Shown here: piece after piece, positions 35,439 through 43,887 of the stretch
How the letters are laid out: every line of letters starts with the position of its first letter
Numbering within the stretch: the first letter of the stretch is position 1
Assembly (NCBI GenBank): GCA_905234985.1
Contig: CAJOJQ010000007.1
Location: 1 to 64,000 of the forward strand
DNA length: 64,000 nucleotides
Reading direction: 5' to 3'
Origin: an uncultured Christensenellaceae bacterium
GTDB taxonomy: Bacteria; Bacillota; Clostridia; Christensenellales; Aristaeellaceae
Made by a program: the position numbers and the translations under genes
The notes under the pieces: model-generated
Told to the model about the DNA's origin: nothing
The model's input: only the letters and a program-made list of their open reading frames with translations
The model's database searches: none

Positions 35439-35470
35439 AAAAACAGAAAGGCGCATCCGAAATGCGCCTT
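35439..35470 (-). terminator. Terminator after the leader-peptide gene
   Basis: On the minus strand the stem AAGGCGCAT/ATGCGCCTT with a five-base loop is followed by a T-rich tract (TCTGTTTTT). It lies about 60 bases after the peptide gene stop and about 45 bases before ftsW. Confidence 0.7.
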
Positions 35471-35528
35471 GCCGCTTGTTATCCTTTGCGTTTGGGAGGA
35501 TAAATAATCCAGAATCAATTGATAAACT

Positions 35529-35780
35529 TTATTTCATGGTTGGCGATGGTTTCTTTGGCGGCATTGGTTTTTCGCGATCGAGGGTATCCCATGCGCCGCC
35601 AATCAATATGGCGGCTCCGGAAACAATACCAGGGGGAACCATCCAACTGTTTTCGGTTTCATTGCCCCTCTTTCTTGCTTCCTTGTCATCCTTGTATTCT
35701 CCACAGCCGCCCGTGACCTGCTCAAGGCTCTCGCCCGACAGTTCCTGCTTATTTTCCGCCGGATTCTTCTTTTCTTCCAT
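35529..35780 (-). CDS. Small peptide with double-glycine-type leader (possible RiPP or bacteriocin precursor)
   Basis: An 83-residue peptide. The start at 35780 lies eight bases after a perfect AGGAGG; an ATG six bases upstream is too close to that site. Residues 1-24 look like a double-glycine leader: charged start MEEKKNPAENKQ, then ELSGESLEQVTGG. The putative core begins CGEYKDD and includes a hydrophobic stretch GIVSGAAILIGGAW and a Pro/Lys-rich tail. Such leaders are cut by peptidase-containing ABC transporters or guide peptide-modifying enzymes. None is encoded nearby. The gene has its own terminator and lies between murD and ftsW, with lower GC than its neighbours. Confidence 0.6.
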   Translation of the reverse strand: MEEKKNPAENKQELSGESLEQVTGGCGEYKDDKEARKRGNETENSWMVPPGIVSGAAILIGGAWDTLDREKPMPPKKPSPTMK

Positions 35781-35798
35781 GTTCATTGCCTCCTTCTT

Positions 35799-35939
35799 TC
35801 ATTTTCGATTCCTGACGTCCAGAGATGCGTTGAATACTTGCTCACCAGTTGATACGCAGTCGATTCTCCATTTGGCAGCAGAAATCCTTTTATCAGCGAT
35901 ATCAATCAGAACTCCGTATCTTTTGCTTGCATCTGCCAA
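35799..35939 (-). pseudogene. Short open frame before the leader-peptide gene, possibly a gene remnant
   Basis: After the murD stop a minus-strand frame reads ADASKRYGVLIDIADKRI and on through CVSTGEQVFNASL to a stop ten bases before the ribosome site of the peptide gene. The only possible start is a TTG without a ribosome site. It has normal protein-like composition and lower GC than the flanks. It may be the 3' end of a lost gene or a second small peptide. I do not recognise it. Confidence 0.35.
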
Positions 35940-35946
35940 AGCAGCA

Positions 35947-37371
35947 TCATTTCAGCCCGTGTACGATTTCCTTAAAGATCCGTCCCCGTTGTTCGTAATC
36001 CTCAAACATATCGAAGGAGGCGCAGGCGGGAGAAAGCAGCACGTTGCCGCCGGGCCTGGACAGGGCGCGGCAGGTTTCGACGGCCTCCTGCATGCTGCCC
36101 GCGTGATGAATATGCGTATAGCCCACTTTTTTCAGCGCCGCTTCAATCTGGGGCGCCGTCACGCCGATGAGGACGCAGTTTTCGATCAGGGGCGTTTTCA
36201 CGATTTCTTCCGCCAGCGCGTCGAAAGACACGTGCTTATCGTACCCGCCCAAGATGATGGCCGTGGGGGCCTTCATGCTCTGCACCGCCTTGATGGTGGA
36301 ATCCACGTTGGTGCCCTTGCTGTCGTTGATATAGCGCACGCCGTCCAGTTCCCGGGTGAATTCGATGCGATGCTCCACCCCGGGGAAGGTGCGCATGGCC
36401 TGGCGGATCACCGGCGCGGGCACGCCCCGGGAGAAGGCCACGGCGGCGGCGGCCAGAGCGTTTTCCAGGTTGTGGGGGCCGGGGATTTTCAGCTCGTCCA
36501 CGCCGCAGACGTTCCTTTCTTCGCTGCCGACGCGCACCACGATTTTGCCGTCCCGGACGAAGGCTCCCTGCTCCACCTCCTGCTGCCGGGAGAAGAACAG
36601 CACATGGCTTTTCAAGCCCTTGGCCATCTTCCGGCAGATTTCGTCGTCGTAATTCAGCACGGCGAAGTTGCTGCTGTCCTGGGCGTCGAAAATGTGGCGC
36701 TTGAGGCCGGTATACACCGCCATGGTGCCGTGGCGGTTCAAATGATCCTCCGTCACGTTCAGCACGGCGGCGGACAGGGGATGGAAGGTTTCGGTGGTTT
36801 CCAGTTGGAAGGAGGAAACCTCCGCCACCACCACATGGTCGTATTTACTTTCCAGGGCAGCGGCGGAAATGGGATAGCCGATGTTGCCGCAGACGTGGAC
36901 GATTTTTCCCGCCGCCTCGAAGATGGCCCCGAGCAAAGACACCGTGGTGGTCTTGCCGTTGGTGCCGGTGACGGCCACCAGGGAACCTTTCAGAATGGTG
37001 GAGGCCATTTCCATTTCGCCGGTGACCCGCACGCCCTTTTCCTTCGCCGCTTTCACAATCGGCGCGTCAATGGGTACGCCGGGACTGATCACCAGCACGT
37101 CCTGGCCGTTCAGGGCGTCGACGCCGTCCTCGCCCATGCGGAAGGCGATGGGCAGGCCGTTCAGCGTGTCCAATTTATCCCCAAAGGCTTCCCGGGGCTT
37201 CATATCGCTGACGGTGACGCTGGCCCCCTCCCGGCACAAAAGCTGGGCGGCGGCGACGCCGCTGCGGGCCATGCCCACGATCAGCACCTTTTTGCCCGCC
37301 CACTGGTTTTCTTTTTCATTGGTGTTTGCGCAGCGCTTTTTGGGCGTTCCGTAATATAGTTCCTTCTGCAT
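35947..37371 (-). CDS. murD: UDP-N-acetylmuramoylalanine-D-glutamate ligase
   Basis: A 474-residue Mur ligase that adds D-Glu to UDP-MurNAc-L-Ala. The start is placed at the ATG nine bases after ACGGGG; ATG and GTG codons two and three codons upstream are possible. An N-terminal extension precedes KVLIVGMARSGVAAAQLL. The ATP loop is TGTNGKTTTVSLL, followed by NIGYPIS, VAEVSSFQLET, LNVTEDHLNRHG and NDSKGTNVDST, all typical of MurD. It lies 20 bases after mraY. Confidence 0.95.
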   Translation of the reverse strand: MQKELYYGTPKKRCANTNEKENQWAGKKVLIVGMARSGVAAAQLLCREGASVTVSDMKPREAFGDKLDTLNGLPIAFRMGEDGVDALNGQDVLVISPGVPIDAPIVKAAKEKGVRVTGEMEMASTILKGSLVAVTGTNGKTTTVSLLGAIFEAAGKIVHVCGNIGYPISAAALESKYDHVVVAEVSSFQLETTETFHPLSAAVLNVTEDHLNRHGTMAVYTGLKRHIFDAQDSSNFAVLNYDDEICRKMAKGLKSHVLFFSRQQEVEQGAFVRDGKIVVRVGSEERNVCGVDELKIPGPHNLENALAAAAVAFSRGVPAPVIRQAMRTFPGVEHRIEFTRELDGVRYINDSKGTNVDSTIKAVQSMKAPTAIILGGYDKHVSFDALAEEIVKTPLIENCVLIGVTAPQIEAALKKVGYTHIHHAGSMQEAVETCRALSRPGGNVLLSPACASFDMFEDYEQRGRIFKEIVHGLK

Positions 37372-37391
37372 GGTCATCACCCCGTTTTATC

Positions 37392-38489
37392 TTAATAAAA
37401 ATGGGTCATGGAAAGCACGGCGATCACCGAAAGCGCCAGCGTCACCGCCGCGTACATCAGCACGATCTGGTTTTCCTTCATGCCGCACAGTTCAAAATGA
37501 TGGTGCAGGGGGGACATTTTGAAAATGCGCCGTCCCTGGCCGTACTTTTTCTTGGTGTACTTAAAATACGTGGTCTGCATCATCACGGACACGCTGCTCA
37601 TGATGCAGGTGAAGCAAATGGGGATCAGCAAAAACTGGCACTTCATCAGCATGGCGACACCCACCATGGCCCCGCCGATGAACATGCTGCCCGTGTCCCC
37701 CATGAAAATCTTTGCGGGGTGGCGGTTGTACCGCAGGAAGCCGATGGACGCCCCCGCCAGGGCAAAGCAGAGCAGGGAGATTGGCTGGAACCAGGCGTCC
37801 CGCAGATCAATCAAATCAATAAACGGGAATACTGTCGCCGTCAGGCGTTGTATGTCCGTGTGGCGAACCGACGGCGACAGGTACATAGCGATGATCCCGA
37901 ACGCCGCCATGCCGATGACGGTGACGGAGGACAGAATGCCGTCCACCCCGTCCTGCAAATTGGCGCTGTTGGTGATGAACATGACAAGCACGGTCATGAT
38001 GGGGATATAGAAAATACCCAAATCCCAGGTCTTGTCCGTGAAGGGGATGATCACGTCGCCCCCCAGCCGCCAATAGCAGAACGCGGAAAAGATCAGGCCG
38101 ACGATCATCTGCCCGATCAGCTTTTGCTTGGGCTTCAAGCCCTCATGATCCTTCTTTACGTCCTTGATGTAATCGTCCGGGAAGCCGAACAGCGCCATGC
38201 AGCCCACCGTGATGAACAGCAGCGGCCACAGGGCGTTATCAAGCCCGAAGCTCCACTTATGCTTTATCCCGTCGATCACAGCCACGATAAGGGTCGTCGC
38301 CACCGTAGCCAGCGCCGTGACGATGCCGCCCATATTCGGCGTGCCCTGCTTGGCCAAATGGGCCTTGGGGCCCAAATCATAGATGGTCTGGCCGAACTTG
38401 AGCTTTTTCAGGTACGGCAGGAACTTGGGCATGATCAGCAGCACAATGGCCAGGGCCATCACCGCCGCAATCGCGCAGTACGTAAACAT
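37392..38489 (-). CDS. mraY: Phospho-N-acetylmuramoyl-pentapeptide transferase
   Basis: A 365-residue polytopic enzyme making lipid I on the inner membrane face. The segments GPKAHLAKQGTPNMGGI, the Asp motif FPDDYIKDVKKDHEGL, the NSANLQDGVDGI loop and MGDTGSMFIGG are characteristic, and the C-terminal HHHFEL motif is present. The start follows GAGAGGT. The gap to murE upstream, where murF is normally found, contains a repeat element instead. Confidence 0.96.
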   Translation of the reverse strand: MFTYCAIAAVMALAIVLLIMPKFLPYLKKLKFGQTIYDLGPKAHLAKQGTPNMGGIVTALATVATTLIVAVIDGIKHKWSFGLDNALWPLLFITVGCMALFGFPDDYIKDVKKDHEGLKPKQKLIGQMIVGLIFSAFCYWRLGGDVIIPFTDKTWDLGIFYIPIMTVLVMFITNSANLQDGVDGILSSVTVIGMAAFGIIAMYLSPSVRHTDIQRLTATVFPFIDLIDLRDAWFQPISLLCFALAGASIGFLRYNRHPAKIFMGDTGSMFIGGAMVGVAMLMKCQFLLIPICFTCIMSSVSVMMQTTYFKYTKKKYGQGRRIFKMSPLHHHFELCGMKENQIVLMYAAVTLALSVIAVLSMTHFY

Positions 38490-38534
38490 GGCTGTGTACC
38501 TCTCGATTCATCAAAATGACTGATCGTAATCAAT

Positions 38535-38646
38535 AGAGAGTTGAGAGTTGGGAGTTGAGAGTTGAGATGATATAGCTCGTTTGATTTTGATTCCTGATGA
38601 AGCGGCTAAATAAATCTAAACTCTCAACTCTAAACTCTCAACTCTC
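38535..38646. repeat. Heptad-armed palindrome, family B copy 1
   Basis: The left arm 38535-38568 consists of GAGAGTT-type 7-base units. The right arm 38616-38646 is complementary and ends two bases from the murE stop. The loop is AT-rich. It lies between murE and mraY, the usual place of murF. Confidence 0.85.
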
Positions 38647-38648
38647 CA

Positions 38649-40109
38649 TTAGCCGTTGATTTCCTCCAGTAACTCTGCTACTACAACTTTTTCATCGAAG
38701 GGCCGTTTCACCCCCATGATCTCCTGGTAGGTCTCGTGGCCCTTGCCCGCCAGGACGATGATATCCCCGTCCCGGCCCATTTGCAGGGCATAGCGAATGG
38801 CTTCCCGGCGGTTTTCGATCACCGTATATTCTCCGCCGGTGGGTTTAATTCCTTCTTCGATGGCGTCCAAAATATCCATGGGGTCTTCGGTGCGGGGGTT
38901 ATCGCTGGTGAGGATGGAAAAGTCCGCCAGTCTGCCGGAGATTTCGCCCATGATGGGACGTTTCAGGTGATCCCGGTCGCCGCCGCAGCCAAAGAGGGAA
39001 ATGACCCGGCCCCTTGCGAACTGCCGCACCGCTTTCAGAATGTTTTCCAGGGCGTCCGGCGAATGGGAATAGTCCAAAATCACCTTATAGGGCGTGTGGG
39101 TATCCAGCACCTGGGCGCGGCCCGGAATGGAGCGCACCTTCGCCAGGGCTTCCGTGACGGTTTCGGGCTTCACGCCCATGATCAGGCCCACGGCGGCGGC
39201 GGCCAGGGCGTTATACACATTGAACATGCCGGTCAATTGCAGCTTGACGGGATATTCATGCATATTGAACAGTTTCATGATGAAGCTGACGCCGTTTTCG
39301 GTGATCTCGATGTCCCGGGCGAAAATATCGGCGTTGCAGCTGATGCCGTAGGTGCTGTGGGGCACGGTGATATCCTTTAAAATATCGGCGCTGGTATCGT
39401 CGTCCACGTTGATGGCGGCGTTGGAAATCCATTCCGGTCGGAAAAAGGATTTTTTGCACTGGAAATACTTTTCCATGGTGCCGAACAGATCCAAATGATC
39501 CTGGGACAGATTGGTGTAGCAGCCCGCCTCGAAATGCACGCCGGTCAGGCGGTTCATGGCGATGGCGTGGGCGGACACTTCCATGCTCACCACGGTGACG
39601 CCCTGATCCCGCATGAGGCGCAGGGTGCGGAAGAAGTCGATGGGTTCGGGGGTGGTAAACTCGCTTTTCAGGTACTCATTGCCGATCATGTTGCCGGTGG
39701 TGCCGATGAGACCCACCTTGCAGCCCGCTTCCTCCATGATGGCCTTGATCAAATAGCTGGTGGTGGTTTTTCCCTTGGTGCCGGTAACGCCCAGCAGCTT
39801 TAATTCCTTTTCCGGATGGCCGAAGAACGCCGCCGCCATGAGGGACATGGCCCGGCGCACGTTCTGCACCTTCACCTGGGGCACCGGCAAATCCAAAAAG
39901 CGGTTCACCACCAAGGCCGCCGCGCCGTTTTCCACCGCTTTCGCGGCAAAATCGTGGCCGTCGAACCGCGCGCCGGGAACGCAGAAAAACAATCCCTGCT
40001 CCAGTTCCTCTTTTTTCCGGTTATCCATGCTCAGGGATTTGATTTCGCACTCTCCCCGCAGTTCCGTTAGTTCTTCGCCCAAAGACTGGGCCAGCACAGA
40101 CAGCAACAT
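38649..40109 (-). CDS. murE: UDP-MurNAc-L-Ala-D-Glu:meso-diaminopimelate ligase
   Basis: A 486-residue Mur ligase. The start MLLSVLAQSL is preceded by GGGAGTGAGG; an upstream ATG at 40130 overlaps the pbp stop but has no ribosome site. The ATP loop is VTGTKGKTTTSYLI. The substrate-selecting motif near residue 405 is SDNPRTEDP, and the DNPR form indicates meso-diaminopimelate rather than lysine. The lysine-carbamate and SYTNLSQDHLD-like segment CYTNLSQDHLDLFG is present. It follows the PBP gene closely. Confidence 0.95.
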   Translation of the reverse strand: MLLSVLAQSLGEELTELRGECEIKSLSMDNRKKEELEQGLFFCVPGARFDGHDFAAKAVENGAAALVVNRFLDLPVPQVKVQNVRRAMSLMAAAFFGHPEKELKLLGVTGTKGKTTTSYLIKAIMEEAGCKVGLIGTTGNMIGNEYLKSEFTTPEPIDFFRTLRLMRDQGVTVVSMEVSAHAIAMNRLTGVHFEAGCYTNLSQDHLDLFGTMEKYFQCKKSFFRPEWISNAAINVDDDTSADILKDITVPHSTYGISCNADIFARDIEITENGVSFIMKLFNMHEYPVKLQLTGMFNVYNALAAAAVGLIMGVKPETVTEALAKVRSIPGRAQVLDTHTPYKVILDYSHSPDALENILKAVRQFARGRVISLFGCGGDRDHLKRPIMGEISGRLADFSILTSDNPRTEDPMDILDAIEEGIKPTGGEYTVIENRREAIRYALQMGRDGDIIVLAGKGHETYQEIMGVKRPFDEKVVVAELLEEING

Positions 40110-40126
40110 GTTTTCCTCACTCCCGT

Positions 40127-42253
40127 TCATTGCAGCGGCAATTCAAAAGTCACCTTCACGGTGGACCCGCCGGGGGCGTAACTGCCTCCCGCGGGCGTTT
40201 GGCGCACGGCCACGCCGCTTCCGTCAATCTCCATTTCAAAGCCTCTGGCCCGAAGCTGCCGGGCCGCTTCCGTCATGGAAAGGCCCTTCACGTCGGGCAC
40301 CGTGATCAGATCCATGATCTGAAGGGGTTCCTGTTCATAAGTATACAGCATCACGGCGCTTCCGGCGGATATCCTTGCACCGGCTGCCGGGGCCTGGGCG
40401 GAAACGGTATCCGTCAGGCCGTCCGTTTCACAGAATAAACCGGCCTCCCGCAGCGCCTTTTTCGCCTCCGCCACCGTCATGCCCACCGTATCGGGCACGG
40501 TCACGGAGGGGGCGGCGGTTGCCTTGGGGTCGTTCTTCTCCACGCCCAAATACGAAAGCACGCCCTCCATGATCTGGCTGGCGAAAGGGGCGGCGGTGGT
40601 GCTGCCGTAATCCACCGGCACCTGGGCCTCGTTCACCGTCACCAGTACGGCGAAGCGGGGGTTGTCGATGGGGGCGAAGCCCACGAAGGAGCCGATGTGT
40701 ACGTCGGACACGACCCGGCCGTCCTTGTATACCTGGGCCGTGCCTGTTTTGCCCCCGATGCGGTAGCCCGTCACGGCGGCGTTTTTGCCCCCGCCCTCGG
40801 CTACCACGTTTTCCAGAAGCTGACGCATTTTCGCGCTGGTTTCCGCGCTGATGGGGTTCGAGACCACGGTGGGCACGGTGCGTTCCGCCACGCTGCCCTG
40901 GCTGTCCAGCACTTCCTTGACGATGTAGGGCTTCATGAGCCTGCCGCCGTTGACCACCGCGCAGGCGGCGGTGATCAGCTGCAGGGGCGTGACCGCCACG
41001 CTCTGCCCGAAGCCGATGCGGGCCAGGTCCACATTTTTCACATAGCGGCTGTTGATCAGGATGCCCGCGCTTTCCCCCGGCAGGTCGACCCCCGTGCGCA
41101 CGCCAATGCCGAAGGCCCGCAGATACTTGTAAAACGTATCCGTGCCCATGCGCAGGGCCAGGGTGACGAAGGCGGGGTTGCAGCTGTTTGCCAGGGCCTG
41201 GGGCAGCGTCTGCGTGCCGTGGCTGTTTTTCCAGCAGCGGATGCGGTCGCCGTCCACGAAAATGGCCCCGGTGCAGGTAAACACGTCGTCCAGAGAGGCC
41301 GCGCCGCTGTCCAGGGCGGCGGAGCAGGTGAGCATTTTGAAGGTGGAACCCGGCTCGTACACGTCGGTGATCACCGTCATGCGCATGAGCGCGTTGAGCT
41401 GCTCGATATCGTTCCGGGGCGGGTCGTTGGGGTCGTAATCCGGCTTCATGCACGCCGCTAAAATGGCTCCGGTGTTCACGTCCATCACGATGCACTGAAC
41501 GGATTTGGCGTTGTTCACCGCCAGGCATTCCCGCATGACCTTTTCCACGACGCCCTGAATGGCGCTGTCCACCGTAAGCCTCAGGGTGTAGCCCGGCTGG
41601 GGAGCCACATAAGCGGTCTTTCCGTCCGGCAGCAGCCGGGAACGGGCGTCGACCTCCGTACGGAGGGAACCCTCCTTGCCTCGGAGCAGCGTTTCATAGG
41701 CGCTTTCCAGGCCGCTCTGGCCCACGGAATCCACGTTGGTCAGCCCCAAGATCTGGGTAAGAAAAGCGCCCTTGGGATAGACGCGGCGGGCGTCCTCGTC
41801 AAAGGATACGCCCCGGAGCAGCGTTCGCATGTCCGGGTCCTCGTTCCTGAGGGCGCGGATGGCGTCGACGGTTTCCCGGGGTACCTGGCGCTTTAAAATG
41901 ACGGAAGCTAACTTTTTGTTTTGCAGCTTCTTTTCCATGGCCGCCGCGTCGGCGTTCAGTATTTCGCCCATCACCTGGGCAAACCGGCTCTCGTCGGTCA
42001 CCAGCTGCGGATTGGCCGTTACGATATACGCCGTGGCCGACAGGGCCAGCAGGTTGCCCTGGGTATCCTGAATGGCGCCCCGCTGGGCCGTAACCACGCC
42101 CTGCCGGGTCCATTGCCGCACGCCCCGGGCCGTGAGGGCTTCGCCCTGCACCAGCGTCAGATTGCCGATCCTTACGCCGATCAGCGAAAACAGCAGGGTC
42201 ATCGCCGAAAGCATCGTCAGTAATCTTCTGCGGATTTTGAGTCCCGTGCGCAT
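40127..42253 (-). CDS. Class B penicillin-binding protein with PASTA domains (PBP2/SpoVD type)
   Basis: A 708-residue transpeptidase. It has one N-terminal membrane helix (about residues 12-32) and a dimerization region. In the transpeptidase domain the catalytic motif is STFK (in EPGSTFKMLT, about residue 300), then SCN (ANSCNPAF) and KTG (IGGKTGTAQ). Two PASTA domains complete the C-terminus (TVPDTVGMTVAEAKKALRE and TVPDVKGLSMTEAARQL). It cross-links septal peptidoglycan with FtsW. Both FtsI-like and sporulation SpoVD forms share this build; dcw position suits either. Confidence 0.94.
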   Translation of the reverse strand: MRTGLKIRRRLLTMLSAMTLLFSLIGVRIGNLTLVQGEALTARGVRQWTRQGVVTAQRGAIQDTQGNLLALSATAYIVTANPQLVTDESRFAQVMGEILNADAAAMEKKLQNKKLASVILKRQVPRETVDAIRALRNEDPDMRTLLRGVSFDEDARRVYPKGAFLTQILGLTNVDSVGQSGLESAYETLLRGKEGSLRTEVDARSRLLPDGKTAYVAPQPGYTLRLTVDSAIQGVVEKVMRECLAVNNAKSVQCIVMDVNTGAILAACMKPDYDPNDPPRNDIEQLNALMRMTVITDVYEPGSTFKMLTCSAALDSGAASLDDVFTCTGAIFVDGDRIRCWKNSHGTQTLPQALANSCNPAFVTLALRMGTDTFYKYLRAFGIGVRTGVDLPGESAGILINSRYVKNVDLARIGFGQSVAVTPLQLITAACAVVNGGRLMKPYIVKEVLDSQGSVAERTVPTVVSNPISAETSAKMRQLLENVVAEGGGKNAAVTGYRIGGKTGTAQVYKDGRVVSDVHIGSFVGFAPIDNPRFAVLVTVNEAQVPVDYGSTTAAPFASQIMEGVLSYLGVEKNDPKATAAPSVTVPDTVGMTVAEAKKALREAGLFCETDGLTDTVSAQAPAAGARISAGSAVMLYTYEQEPLQIMDLITVPDVKGLSMTEAARQLRARGFEMEIDGSGVAVRQTPAGGSYAPGGSTVKVTFELPLQ

Positions 42254-42289
42254 GGCTGTCCTCCCCCATGGGCAGCCGAAAGCGTCCGG

Positions 42290-42826
42290 TCAGCGGCTGC
42301 CGGTTATCGTTCCTTCCAGCGCGGTTTCGGGGGAGACTGCCGCCTGGACTGCCGTTTTGGTTTCAAAGGGCCGGGTGTCCGGCGCGGTCACGTATTCCAT
42401 GGTGGCGTTGGACGGGGCGATCATTTTCAGCCGCTGGCACGCGAGGTCGCAGATGCGCTCACGTTCCCGGGCCATATCCACCTTCGCGGCAAGCTCCTCG
42501 TTTTTCAGCTTCTGCTTCGCGATGTCCATTTCAACGATGGCAAACGACTTGGTAAGCTCCGCCCGCCGGGCCGCTTTGCTGACGATCAGACCGCCGAATA
42601 CGCAAAACAGCACGCACAGACAAATCAGCGCCCCCCGCAGAGGAACCGTCACGCTTTCCCGCGGCGCAGGCGGCACCTGTCCCGCGTAAAAGGGTTTCCT
42701 GTCGGTTTCATAGTTCCGGCCCGCTTCGGAATCCGGCAGGTGTACGGTGCTGCGCACACCGATGGGCATGTTCGGCCCAGCCTTCAGGCCCGCCGTCACA
42801 TACGGCATGCAGTTACCCTTCTGCAT
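42290..42826 (-). CDS. ftsL: FtsL-like septum protein
   Basis: A 178-residue bitopic protein. A long cytoplasmic N-terminal part is followed by one membrane helix (LRGALICLCVLFCVFGGLIV, about residues 64-83) and a coiled coil (IVEMDIAKQKLKNEELAAKV), then a short tail. The topology and position between mraZ and the PBP gene identify it as the divisome protein FtsL, although sequence conservation in this family is low. The N-terminal part is longer than usual. An AAGGAGG site precedes the ATG. Confidence 0.78.
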   Translation of the reverse strand: MQKGNCMPYVTAGLKAGPNMPIGVRSTVHLPDSEAGRNYETDRKPFYAGQVPPAPRESVTVPLRGALICLCVLFCVFGGLIVSKAARRAELTKSFAIVEMDIAKQKLKNEELAAKVDMARERERICDLACQRLKMIAPSNATMEYVTAPDTRPFETKTAVQAAVSPETALEGTITGSR

Positions 42827-42862
42827 GAATATATTCCTCCTTTCTGTGAATTAGAACGCACT

Positions 42863-43411
42863 TCAGTCCTGTATGGACGTTAAGAACTCCAGCATATCGG
42901 GGTATACTTCGTCGAAGGTGCGATCCTGCTCCTTGCCCGCGGCGGCGGGAATGATGCGGATGTGGTTATACGTGCCGTTCACTTCCACGTCCCTTACATC
43001 GCCTAACCGCCAGGCGCGGATGCGCTGGGGCAAAAGCAAGCGCCCCTGCGCGTCGGCTTCGCAGTCCGTATAGCTGTATTTTGTAAACATATCCAGAACG
43101 GGCTGCGCCACGGGCTTTTTGCGCACCGCCGCCACCAGCTCGTCTCGCTTGGCGATCCAATCGGCAATGGGGTACAGAGCCACCGCTTTAAAGTCCGGCG
43201 AGGGCGCGACGGCGAAGCGTTCTCCCAGGGCGTCCCTGAAAGCGGCCGGTATAATCATACGGCCTTTTGCATCAATATTATGCAGGTAGCTTCCCACAAA
43301 GCCTAAGAAGGGCAGCTTCGGCTTATTTCCGTCGGGGGTGTTAATGGCGTTCTGCTCCGGATTTTCGTCTTTTCCCACGGAAGCAGGATCCTGGATAGAA
43401 TCATCCGCCAT
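42863..43411 (-). CDS. mraZ: Transcriptional regulator MraZ
   Basis: A 182-residue AbrB-type regulator that normally represses the dcw operon. The start MADDSIQDPASV follows AAAAGGGGGCG. The family core starts only at about residue 37 (FVGSYLHNIDAKGRMIIPAA) and contains the second DxxGR-type repeat CEADAQGRLLLPQRIR. The 35-residue hydrophilic N-terminal extension is unusual for MraZ, whose usual length is about 145. The rsmH gene normally found next is missing. Confidence 0.92.
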   Translation of the reverse strand: MADDSIQDPASVGKDENPEQNAINTPDGNKPKLPFLGFVGSYLHNIDAKGRMIIPAAFRDALGERFAVAPSPDFKAVALYPIADWIAKRDELVAAVRKKPVAQPVLDMFTKYSYTDCEADAQGRLLLPQRIRAWRLGDVRDVEVNGTYNHIRIIPAAAGKEQDRTFDEVYPDMLEFLTSIQD

Positions 43412-43463
43412 GATTTCGCCCCCTTTTCTGCCACTTATTCGCCACTTTTGTGACTTCGCCACC
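43412..43463 (-). promoter_or_regulatory. Candidate MraZ operator repeats
   Basis: Just upstream of mraZ on the minus strand three AAGTGGC/AAGGGGGC-type repeats occur with an 11-base period, and a further GTGGCGAA lies upstream. MraZ proteins bind such direct repeats between the promoter and their own gene. Confidence 0.6.
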
Positions 43464-43493
43464 ATTTTACGGCACTTTTTATCCCTTTGTCAA
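43464..43493 (-). promoter_or_regulatory. dcw operon promoter
   Basis: On the minus strand a perfect TTGACA and TAAAAT are separated by 18 bases, with the MraZ box repeats between it and the mraZ start. Confidence 0.75.
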
Positions 43494-43830
43494 GCGCCCT
43501 TTTGTTTCGCGCTTGCCTTTTTGGGAAATATAATTGTCACGCTTTTGTAGCCTTTCCGTTATATTTCAATAGAAATATACCATATTTTTACAATTTTAAA
43601 GAGAACACGTTTTCGTGTTTCAAAAACGTATAGATAATATTCACATTTTATATTGTTATATTTGTGCTTATTTTACAAAATTTCAGGGTTTTTTTGTTTC
43701 GGTTTTTTGGGGAGTTTGTAATAAATATTTCATATTTAGATAGAATCCGACACAATCGCTTCATGAAATCGCCGTCGTTTCCCCGGTCATCCCCTTCCCT
43801 CCACTTTACGGCAAAAGCAAACCCAAAAAC

Positions 43831-43855
43831 AAAAAAAACCGGCTGAAAACAGCCG
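43831..43855 (-). terminator. Terminator of the zinc-ribbon/phosphoesterase unit
   Basis: On the minus strand the stem CGGCTG/CAGCCG with a TTTT loop is followed by a run of eight T residues, about 30 bases after the phosphoesterase stop. Confidence 0.85.
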
Positions 43856-43887
43856 ATTTATGGGAATCACTTTTCATTTTCAGAACT

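Larger units (their letters stand above)
43412..43887. other. AT-rich regulatory region before the dcw cluster
   Basis: No gene is seen. The part from about 43500 to 43760 is far richer in AT than the rest of the window. It contains two short palindromes, TATATTTC/GAAATATA (43560-43579) and AACACG/CGTGTT (43604-43619), as well as the dcw promoter and the terminator of the phosphoesterase gene. Confidence 0.6.

Noticed and set aside
43664-43846. A 60-codon frame in the AT-rich region
   Set aside because: It has no ribosome site, overlaps the phosphoesterase terminator and has an unusual Phe/Ile-rich composition.
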